Source: an uncultured Lachnospiraceae bacterium (GTDB lineage: Bacteria; Bacillota_A; Clostridia; Lachnospirales; Lachnospiraceae). Taken from it: 8,167 nucleotides of DNA. The position numbers and the translations under genes were made by a program. The notes beneath the pieces are model-generated. The model saw nothing but the letters and a program-made list of their open reading frames with translations, was not told the DNA's origin and ran no database searches. This document shows, one piece after another, positions 1 to 5,391 of this stretch. Position 1 is the stretch's first letter, and each line of letters begins with the position of its first letter. The stretch spans positions 1 through 8,167 of the forward strand of contig USDU01000108.1 in the NCBI GenBank assembly GCA_900553635.1. Direction: 5' to 3'.

Positions 1-22
1 AAAAGAAAAACGGGCGCAGGGC

Positions 23-52
23 TTGACAACCCCCGTCCGGAAATGCTATGTT
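23..52 (+). promoter_or_regulatory. sigma-A promoter of the purine operon
   Basis: A perfect -35 TTGACA (23-28) is followed after 18 bases by TATGTT (47-52), preceded by TG at 44-45, which makes an extended -10. Transcription should start around 58-60, exactly where the riboswitch aptamer begins (P1 at 61). This fit between promoter and aptamer supports both calls. No other promoter is visible before the first gene. Confidence 0.75.
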
Positions 53-60
53 AAAACTAA

Positions 61-129
61 CTTATACAACTGACGGAAGTGGAGTTTACCACAGGGAGTA
101 TAAGGGTTTGAGAGCCGACCGTCTGGGCA
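61..129 (+). promoter_or_regulatory. ZTP (pfl-type) riboswitch aptamer
   Basis: This RNA senses ZMP/ZTP (AICAR nucleotides), the alarmone that accumulates when 10-formyl-THF is short. P1 is a perfect 7-bp helix (61-67 with 98-104). Inside it are the conserved ACTGACG strand (69-75), a GTGG/CCAC hairpin (79-82/89-92) and AGGGAG (93-98). After a short linker comes the family signature CCGTCTGGGCA (119-129). P3 is GCC 114-116 with GGC 126-128. The pseudoknot is GACGG (72-76) with CCGTC (119-123), an exact complement. The order of elements, the signature, and the following AICAR formyltransferase gene (a ZMP-consuming enzyme) all agree. The fold is derived by eye, not by covariance search. Confidence 0.9.
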
Positions 130-166
130 GAGAAGAAGCCTGGGATGGATCGGTTCCTTTTCGTTT
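112..166 (+). terminator. riboswitch-controlled intrinsic terminator (expression platform)
   Basis: A long hairpin can form between 112-128 and 138-156 with loop 129-137. The pairs are 112-118 with 150-156, 119-120 with 147-148 (A149 bulged) and 122-128 with 138-144, including several G-U pairs. It is followed by an imperfect U tract, CTTTTCGTTT (157-166). The 5' arm contains all of P3 and the 3' pseudoknot strand (119-123), so aptamer and terminator exclude each other. Ligand-stabilised P3/pseudoknot should prevent the hairpin, giving an ON switch as known for ZTP riboswitches. The U tract is interrupted by CG, so termination may be partial. A weaker alternative is sequestration of the ribosome site by 154-161 pairing with 191-198. 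Confidence 0.7.
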
Positions 167-204
167 CAGGCCTTATAGATCGCATTTCGCAGGAGGAAAA
201 AGTA

Positions 205-924
205 ATGGACATGATTTCACTGGCACAGGAGCTTCAGGAAAACGCATACCCCGGAAGAGGTATCGTACTGGGCCGTTCCGAGGACGGAACTAAAGCGGTA
301 GCAGCTTATTTTATCATGGGAAGAAGTGAGAACAGCCGCAACCGTATCTTCGTGGAGGAGGGAGAGGGCATCCGCACCCAGGCCTATGATCCTTCCAAGC
401 TGACGGATCCGAGCCTGATTATCTACGCTCCGGTCCGGGTACTGGGACACAGAACCATCGTTACCAACGGCGACCAGACAGACACCGTCTACGAGGGAAT
501 GGAGAAGGGCCTAACCTTTGAGCAGTCCCTCAGAAGCCGGGAATTCGAGCCGGACGCCCCCAACTATACCCCGCGGATCTCAGGCCTGATGGAGCTGGAA
601 AACGGCGGATACAGCTACTCCCTGTCTATCTTAAAGAGCAACAACGGCGATCCCGCATGCTGCAACCGCTATACCTTCTCTTATGAGAACTGCGCTGCAG
701 GCGAGGGTCACTTCATTCACACCTATCTGCATGACGGCAATCCGCTCCCCAGCTTTGAGGGCGAGCCCAAGCTGGTTGCTATTCCGGACGATATGGAAAA
801 ATTCACCAATATGCTCTGGAACAACCTGAACCCGGAGAACAAGGTATCCCTGTTCGTGCGTTACATCGACATTGCCACCGGCAGATACGAAACCGTCATC
901 AAAAATAAAAATCAGGAGGACTAA
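205..924 (+). CDS. purO: IMP cyclohydrolase, PurO-type
   Basis: The enzyme should close the ring of FAICAR (5-formamidoimidazole-4-carboxamide ribotide) to give IMP, the final step of de novo purine synthesis, in the cytosol. The 239-residue product resembles the PurO/IMP_cyclohyd family (archaeal members are about 200 residues), not the MGS-like domain of PurH. Visible family-like segments are YPGRGIVLG (15-23), an AAYFIMGRSENSRNRIF stretch (33-49), TNGDQTDT (87-94) and YTPRISGL (121-128). The start at 205 has AGGAGG at 191-196, 8 bases upstream. An in-frame ATG at 145 would lie inside the riboswitch terminator and is rejected. The stop is 4 bases before the formyltransferase gene, and the two form an operon under the ZTP riboswitch. 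Family assignment is by motif memory; context with the next gene makes the role strong. Confidence 0.88.
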   Translation: MDMISLAQELQENAYPGRGIVLGRSEDGTKAVAAYFIMGRSENSRNRIFVEEGEGIRTQAYDPSKLTDPSLIIYAPVRVLGHRTIVTNGDQTDTVYEGMEKGLTFEQSLRSREFEPDAPNYTPRISGLMELENGGYSYSLSILKSNNGDPACCNRYTFSYENCAAGEGHFIHTYLHDGNPLPSFEGEPKLVAIPDDMEKFTNMLWNNLNPENKVSLFVRYIDIATGRYETVIKNKNQED

Positions 925-928
925 GGAA

Positions 929-2107
929 ATGAAAGAACTGGAACTGAAATACGGCTGCAACCCGAACCAGAAACCGTCCCGCATCTACGTGGCAGACGGA
1001 TCCGACCTTCCCATCACCGTCCTTTCCGGCCGTCCCGGCTACATCAATTTCCTGGACGCCTTCAACGGCTGGCAGCTGGTCAGAGAGCTGAAGGCGGCCA
1101 CCGGACTTCCGGCAGCCACCTCCTTTAAGCACGTATCCCCGGCAGGCGCAGCAGTAGGCCTTCCGCTGGACGATACCTTAAAGAAAATTTACTGGGTAGA
1201 CGATATGGGCGACCTGTCTCCCCTGGCCTGCGCTTACGCAAGAGCCAGAGGCGCAGACCGTATGTCCTCCTTCGGTGATTTCATCGCCCTGTCTGACGTC
1301 TGTGACAAGGACACCGCTTCCATCATCAAGAGAGAGGTATCCGACGGCGTTATCGCTCCGGGCTTTACAGAGGAGGCGCTGGAAATCTTGAAGCAGAAGA
1401 AAAAAGGAAATTATGTGGTCATTCAGATTGATACCGACTACAAGCCGGCTCCCCTGGAGCACAAGGAGGTCTTTGGCGTGACCTTCGAGCAGGGCCGTCA
1501 GGAGCTTCCCATCAACGACGAACTCATTTCCAATATCGTGACAAAAAATAAAGATCTTCCGGAGAATGCCAAGCGCGACATGAAGATCGCCCTGATTACC
1601 CTGAAATACACCCAGTCCAACTCCGTCTGCTTCGTCAAGGACGGACAGGCCATCGGCGTAGGCGCAGGCCAGCAGTCCCGTGTACACTGCACCCGCCTGG
1701 CAGGTCAGAAGGCTGACAACTGGTTCCTGCGTCAGAGCCCAAAGGTACTGGGTCTCCAGTTCGTGGACGGCATCGGCCGTGCCGACCGTGACAACGCCAT
1801 CGACGTCTACATCGGCAACGAGTACATGGACGTGCTGGCAGACGGCGCCTGGGAGCGGATCTTCAAGGTAAAGCCGGAGGTGTTCACCGAGGAAGAAAAG
1901 AAGGCATGGCTGTCCCAGATGAAGGACGTGACCGTTGGAAGCGACGCCTTCTTCCCCTTCAGCGACAACATTGAGCGGGCGAAAAAGAGCGGTGTAAAAT
2001 ATATCGCGGAGCCCGGCGGATCCGTCCGTGACGATCTGGTTATCGAGACCTGCGATAAGTATGACATGGTAATGGCATTTACCGGAATCCGTCTGTTCCA
2101 CCACTAA
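929..2107 (+). CDS. purH: AICAR formyltransferase, stand-alone (ATIC C-terminal type)
   Basis: It transfers the formyl group of 10-formyl-THF to AICAR (ZMP), giving FAICAR for the neighbouring cyclohydrolase. The 392-residue product covers only the formyltransferase half of bifunctional PurH/ATIC (usually 510-590 residues); the N-terminal cyclohydrolase domain is absent from the start. Catalytic Lys67-His68 sit in SFKHVSPAGAAVG (65-77). Other hallmarks are YARARGADRMSSFGDF (103-118), REVSDGVIAPG (135-145), NIVTKNKDLPE (202-212), KYTQSNSVC with Asn231 (226-234), GAGQQSRVHCTRLAG (245-259), SDAFFPF (338-344) and the terminal RLFHH. These strings are closer to animal ATIC than to the E. coli PurH form (KHNNPCG-like). 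ATG 929 has AGGAGGA at 914-920. Translation is probably coupled to the upstream gene (4-base gap). A terminator follows at 2134. Confidence 0.95.
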   Translation: MKELELKYGCNPNQKPSRIYVADGSDLPITVLSGRPGYINFLDAFNGWQLVRELKAATGLPAATSFKHVSPAGAAVGLPLDDTLKKIYWVDDMGDLSPLACAYARARGADRMSSFGDFIALSDVCDKDTASIIKREVSDGVIAPGFTEEALEILKQKKKGNYVVIQIDTDYKPAPLEHKEVFGVTFEQGRQELPINDELISNIVTKNKDLPENAKRDMKIALITLKYTQSNSVCFVKDGQAIGVGAGQQSRVHCTRLAGQKADNWFLRQSPKVLGLQFVDGIGRADRDNAIDVYIGNEYMDVLADGAWERIFKVKPEVFTEEEKKAWLSQMKDVTVGSDAFFPFSDNIERAKKSGVKYIAEPGGSVRDDLVIETCDKYDMVMAFTGIRLFHH

Positions 2108-2133
2108 TTGCAGACAAAAAACAGAGAGACAGG

Positions 2134-2173
2134 AAGCGTCTCCGGCTATTTCAGAAGCCGGGGGCGCTTTTTT
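2134..2173 (+). terminator. intrinsic terminator of the purine operon
   Basis: A 14-bp stem joins 2134-2147 to 2156-2169 with an 8-base loop: AAGCG/CGCTT and CCGGCT/AGCCGG plus three middle pairs of which two are G-U. A run of six T follows (2168-2173). It starts 27 bases after the formyltransferase stop. Confidence 0.92.
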
Positions 2174-2235
2174 GCTCTATAGGAAACACCGTGTTGCGTT
2201 AAAGTGCGAAAACTATGATTCCTATAGAGCAAAAA
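2169..2235. repeat. 17-bp perfect inverted repeat with 33-base loop
   Basis: TTTTTGCTCTATAGGAA (2169-2185) is the exact complement of TTCCTATAGAGCAAAAA (2219-2235). The left arm reuses the T tract of the preceding terminator. The 33-base interior contains an AACAC/GTGTT palindrome (2185-2195). No transposase and no clear target duplication are visible. It may be a dispersed intergenic element, a small RNA structure or a DNA-level site; the sequence alone does not decide. Confidence 0.75.
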
Positions 2236-2289
2236 GCCCCTCCGGGGGATCGCGCCTCGGCGCGAGAATGTGCCATTGGCACACGCATT
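2236..2289. other. cluster of three small GC-rich hairpins
   Basis: Directly after the inverted repeat lie CCCC-TCC-GGGG (2237-2247), TCGCGC-CTCG-GCGCGA (2250-2265) and TGTGCC-ATT-GGCACA (2269-2283), the last flanked by AATG/CATT. None is followed by a T run on the + strand, so they are not ordinary terminators in that direction. On the opposite strand the CCCC/GGGG stem is followed by TTTTT, but it is only about 4 bp. Together with 2169-2235 this makes about 120 bases of nearly continuous secondary structure that no gene explains. Confidence 0.6.
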
Positions 2290-2334
2290 GTCATATAAAA
2301 ATGAAAAATTCACGTAAATTTTTTCCGGAAACAC

Positions 2335-2362
2335 TTGCAATGTTCCATCATCTGTGTATAAT
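2335..2362 (+). promoter_or_regulatory. sigma-A promoter of the polyamine transport operon
   Basis: TTGCAA (2335-2340) and a perfect TATAAT (2357-2362) are separated by 16 bases. Transcription should start near 2369, leaving a leader of about 54 bases before the GTG at 2423. A 10-bp palindrome, TTTCCGGAAA (2322-2331), ends 3 bases before the -35 and is a possible operator for the regulator encoded by the first gene. Confidence 0.75.
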
Positions 2363-2422
2363 GTAAAATGATTTTTGTAATTTTAAATAAAAAGTTTAGT
2401 ATAAGAAAACAGGAGGTGCGCC

Positions 2423-2956
2423 GTGGATATCGGCAAAAAGCTGAAGGAGCTGCGTCAGCAGAAGGAGCTGACCCTGGAGGATCTGGCATCTCGCAGCGAG
2501 CTGACCAAGGGATTTCTGTCTCAGGTGGAGCGGAACCTGACGGCTCCCAGTATCGCCACCCTGGAGGATATCCTGGAGGCCCTGGGAACTAATCTGTCTG
2601 AGTTTTTCCATGAGGAGCCGGAGAAGCAGGTGGTTTTTTCCACCCAGGAGTTTTTTGTGGACGAGCAGCCGGATTATTGTATCGAATGGGTGATTCCCAA
2701 TGCCCAGAAGAATAAGATGGAGCCTATTCTCCTGACCCTCCATCCGGGAAAAAAGAGTCAGGAAATGCCCGCCTTTGACGGGGAGGAATTCGGCTATGTG
2801 CAGAAGGGCAGCGTAACGCTGGTCTGCGGCAGCAAAAAATACAAAATAAAGGCCCGGGAGACCTTCTATCTGGACGGGACCGAAAGCCATTATTTATACA
2901 ATCATGGGAAGAGTGACGCAAAAATCTTGTGGATCACCACACCCCCCATGTTTTAG
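2423..2956 (+). CDS. Xre-family regulator with cupin sensor domain (PuuR-like), likely polyamine-responsive
   Basis: A 177-residue DNA-binding regulator, first gene of the pot operon. Residues 6-62 form a lambda-repressor-type HTH, with the recognition region in [23 protein letters not shown] (21-43). Residues about 100-175 form a small C-terminal cupin with [14 protein letters not shown] (123-136) and [15 protein letters not shown] (148-162). The usual metal-binding HxH of cupin motif 1 is missing ([12 protein letters not shown], 112-123), while His156 of motif 2 remains, so the cupin probably binds a small ligand rather than acting as an enzyme. The start is GTG with AGGAGG at 2411-2416, 6 bases upstream. 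The stop TAG overlaps the ribosome site of potA. Xre/cupin genes heading potABCD operons are common in Firmicutes; the role is inferred from this placement. Autoregulation and repression by polyamine are plausible but not shown. Confidence 0.88.
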   Translation: MDIGKKLKELRQQKELTLEDLASRSELTKGFLSQVERNLTAPSIATLEDILEALGTNLSEFFHEEPEKQVVFSTQEFFVDEQPDYCIEWVIPNAQKNKMEPILLTLHPGKKSQEMPAFDGEEFGYVQKGSVTLVCGSKKYKIKARETFYLDGTESHYLYNHGKSDAKILWITTPPMF

Positions 2957-2969
2957 GAGGAGATGTGTT

Positions 2970-4547
2970 ATGGAACAGAATACACTGATAAGCTTTCGAA
3001 ATATTGTGAAAAGCTTTGACGGCCAGATGATTCTGAAGGGAGTCAATCTGGACATCAATGAAAAGGAATTTGTCACTCTTTTAGGCCCCAGCGGCTGTGG
3101 AAAGACGACTCTGCTCCGGATTCTGGGTGGTTTCCTGGACGCGGACGAGGGAAGCGTCATCTTCGACGGCGAGGAGATCAGCAAGAAACCCTCCTACGAG
3201 CGGGAGCTGAACACCGTATTTCAGAAATACGCCCTGTTTCCCCATTTGAGCGTATACGAAAATATCGCCTTCGGACTGAAGATCAAGAAGATGAGTAAGG
3301 ATATCATCGATCAGAAGGTCATGAAAATGCTGAAGCTTATCGGCCTGGAGGGTTATGAGAATAAAAACACCACCCTGCTGTCCGGCGGACAGCAGCAGCG
3401 TGTGGCCATCGCCCGGGCCCTGGTCAACGAGCCGAAGGTGCTGCTTCTGGACGAGCCGCTGGCGGCCCTGGATCTGAAGCTCCGCAAGGAAATGCAGTAT
3501 GAGCTGAAGCGGATTCAGCAGGAGGTCGGCATTACCTTCATCTTTGTAACCCACGATCAGGAGGAGGCCCTGACCATGTCGGATAAGATCGTGGTCATGA
3601 ACAACGGAGAAATCCAGCAGGTGGGAACGCCGGAGGAGATCTACAACGAGCCCACCAACCGCTTTGTAGCCAACTTCATCGGCGAGAGTAATATCATTCC
3701 CGGCGTTATGCTGGAGGATTACAAGGTCCGCTTTGACGATATCACCTTCGACTGTGTGGACTTCGGGTTTAAGCCGAATGAGCCGGTGGAGGTGGTCATC
3801 CGTCCCGAGGATATCGACATCGTGGATGTAAAAGACGGCAAAATGACAGGAGAGGTCTTAAGCGTGCTGTTCAAAGGCGTACATTATGAGATTATTGTGG
3901 AGACCGTACCCGGTACCAGCGTCACGGTCAATATGCACGTCATCAGCAATCAGGACGTAACCAGCGCCGACGGCCGGGAGAAGATGAGCGCCAGCAACTT
4001 CTACGTGGATGTGGAGGATGTGAAGTCCCTGGATGACAAGGAGGTTATCGCTCTTTCCAATGCCCAGGCATGGAATCCGGAGACCGATGAGTACATCTCC
4101 ATCCATAAGGTGGAGTACGATGTGAAGGAAGAGCTGGGTGAGTATCCGGTGCGCTTTACGGCAGCAGGCGGAACCACCATCGAGCGTACCATTTACGTGG
4201 TAAATCAGCCCTTCGTGAAAAATGAGAAGGCAAATGAGGCAGTCATGGCCTTCAACTTCGCCAGAACTGTAGACGAGATCCAGGAGTCTCAGGCTCTGGA
4301 TACGGATATCAAGACCTGGGCAAATGCCCAGGGCTGGAAGCTGAGCGACGAAAATCAGAGCGTGGACGTCAGTGTAGACTACGACTTCGATCCGGAGAAC
4401 ATCAAAGAAGGCAGCTACCCGATTACCTTCTGGACCACCGGACGGGAGTTTAAGATTCACACCACCGATTATTCGGAAGTCGGTCAGGAGGTCGGCCTGA
4501 CATTCTTCCCGGAGGATATTCATGTTATGGAGAGGATGCTGTTCTAA
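2970..4547 (+). CDS. potA: PotA, polyamine ABC transporter ATP-binding protein with a large insert in its TOBE domain
   Basis: The cytoplasmic ATPase powers uptake through PotB/PotC. Residues 1-240 are a complete ABC domain: Walker [10 protein letters not shown] (39-47), Q-loop Gln85 in [10 protein letters not shown], signature LSGGQQQR (137-144), Walker B LLLDEP (158-163), and H-loop His195 in FVTHDQEEA. The C-terminal TOBE region starts around 243 and includes [10 protein letters not shown] (275-284) and [19 protein letters not shown] (294-312). There it is interrupted by about 178 residues and resumes at [20 protein letters not shown] (491-510), ending FPEDIHVM. Typical PotA is about 350-380 residues; this one is 525. 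The insert has two related modules (341-411 and 427-499) resembling Ig-like repeats of secreted proteins. ATG 2970 has AGGAGG at 2955-2960; an in-frame ATG at 2904 lies inside the regulator gene and is rejected. The stop abuts potB directly. Confidence 0.95.
   Translation: MEQNTLISFRNIVKSFDGQMILKGVNLDINEKEFVTLLGPSGCGKTTLLRILGGFLDADEGSVIFDGEEISKKPSYERELNTVFQKYALFPHLSVYENIAFGLKIKKMSKDIIDQKVMKMLKLIGLEGYENKNTTLLSGGQQQRVAIARALVNEPKVLLLDEPLAALDLKLRKEMQYELKRIQQEVGITFIFVTHDQEEALTMSDKIVVMNNGEIQQVGTPEEIYNEPTNRFVANFIGESNIIPGVMLEDYKVRFDDITFDCVDFGFKPNEPVEVVIRPEDIDIVDVKDGKMTGEVLSVLFKGVHYEIIVETVPGTSVTVNMHVISNQDVTSADGREKMSASNFYVDVEDVKSLDDKEVIALSNAQAWNPETDEYISIHKVEYDVKEELGEYPVRFTAAGGTTIERTIYVVNQPFVKNEKANEAVMAFNFARTVDEIQESQALDTDIKTWANAQGWKLSDENQSVDVSVDYDFDPENIKEGSYPITFWTTGREFKIHTTDYSEVGQEVGLTFFPEDIHVMERMLF
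3906..4439 (+). other. Ig-like insert inside the PotA TOBE domain (residues about 313-490)
   Basis: The insert falls where TOBE normally makes a short turn between strands (VET then GREFKIH). It opens with [10 protein letters not shown] (315-324), which looks like the last strand of an Ig-like repeat. Module 1 follows (341-411: [34 protein letters not shown]). Module 2 is 427-499 ([32 protein letters not shown]), whose last strand coincides with the resuming TOBE strand. The arrangement thus looks like a permuted repeat array. The insert is acidic, lacks cysteine and has no signal or membrane segment. Codon use looks like the rest of the gene. Exact boundaries are uncertain by several residues. 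Confidence 0.75.
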
Positions 4548-5387
4548 ATGAAGAAATTTTCACAGCTTGCAGTCCCGTACATCGTATGGGCGGCACTGAT
4601 GCTGGTACTGCCGATGCTTCTGATCGCCATGTATTCTGTGACAGAGCAGGGTAACAGCATTGTGTCCTTTAAATTCACCCTGGATCATTACGTCAGATTT
4701 TTTACCGACCCGGATTTCCTGATAATCCTCTGGCGTTCCATCTGGATAGCAGTGAAGACGACGATCATCTGCCTGCTTCTGGGCTATCCGATTGCGTTTT
4801 TTATCGCCCGCAGCAGCGAGCGTGTTCAGAATATCCTGGTGCTTGGCATTACAATTCCCATGTGGATCAATATGCTGGTGCGTACCTATGCCTGGATTGG
4901 CCTTCTGAGTGAGGGCGGACTGATTTCCCGTATTCTCGGCGTCTTTGGCCTGGGCCATACAGAGCTTCTGTATACACAGGGCGCGGTGCTTCTGGGTATG
5001 GTATATAACTTCCTGCCTTTTATGGTACTGCAGATCAACACCGCCCTCTGTAAGATGGATCCGTCCCTTCTGGAGGCCAGCGCGGATCTGGGAGCCAACC
5101 GGGTGCAGACCTTCCGGCGGGTAACCCTGCCTCTGTCCCTGCCCGGCGTCATCAATGGAATTACCCTGGTATTCCTGCCGGCAGTCAGCTCCTTCTTTAT
5201 CCCGAAGCTTCTGGGCGGCGGACAGTATTTCCTCATCGGAAATATGATCGAGAACCAGTTTATTACCGTGGGAGAATGGAACTTCGGCAGCGCCATTTCC
5301 ATGATTATGGCAGTCATTATGATGGTAATGATGATGGCGGTTCGTAAGGTGGAGAAACGCAACCGTGGCGGAAAGGAGGAAGAGTAA
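4548..5387 (+). CDS. potB: PotB, polyamine ABC transporter permease
   Basis: An inner-membrane permease of 279 residues, the usual PotB length. Six hydrophobic segments are visible, at about 8-30, 62-87, 96-118, 143-165, 200-218 and 247-266. The cytoplasmic EAA loop that docks to PotA is EASADLGANRVQTFRRVTLPLSLPGV (176-201, central G182). Other PotB-like signatures are PMWINMLVRTYAWIGLL (104-120) and FIPKLLGGGQYFLIGNMIENQF (217-238). ATG 4548 follows the potA stop with no gap. The best ribosome site is GGAGAGG at 4529-4535, 12 bases upstream and inside potA, so translational coupling is likely. The tail is charged (VEKRNRGGKEEE). Substrate type is inferred from the PotA/PotD relatives in the operon. 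Confidence 0.95.
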   Translation: MKKFSQLAVPYIVWAALMLVLPMLLIAMYSVTEQGNSIVSFKFTLDHYVRFFTDPDFLIILWRSIWIAVKTTIICLLLGYPIAFFIARSSERVQNILVLGITIPMWINMLVRTYAWIGLLSEGGLISRILGVFGLGHTELLYTQGAVLLGMVYNFLPFMVLQINTALCKMDPSLLEASADLGANRVQTFRRVTLPLSLPGVINGITLVFLPAVSSFFIPKLLGGGQYFLIGNMIENQFITVGEWNFGSAISMIMAVIMMVMMMAVRKVEKRNRGGKEEE

Positions 5388-5391
5388 ACCG

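Noticed and set aside
10..36. ACGGG/CCCGT inverted repeat around the -35 of the purine promoter
   Set aside because: It is only 5 bp with a 17-base loop and is likely chance in GC-rich sequence. It is not strong enough to call an operator or an upstream terminator.
48..293. 81-residue + strand reading frame over the leader
   Set aside because: It covers the riboswitch and terminator, has no ribosome site and runs out of frame into purO.
1178..2104. Long (308-residue) reading frame on the minus strand
   Set aside because: It is a shadow of the formyltransferase gene, whose + strand product matches a known family from end to end.
2172..2366. Small + strand frame starting inside the inverted repeat
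   Set aside because: It has a weak TTG start with no Shine-Dalgarno sequence, and it crosses the structured element and the next promoter.
3906..4547. Possibility that potA is a broken or frameshifted gene
   Set aside because: The frame is open throughout, the normal PotA ending ([15 protein letters not shown]) follows the insert in frame, and potB starts immediately after the stop.
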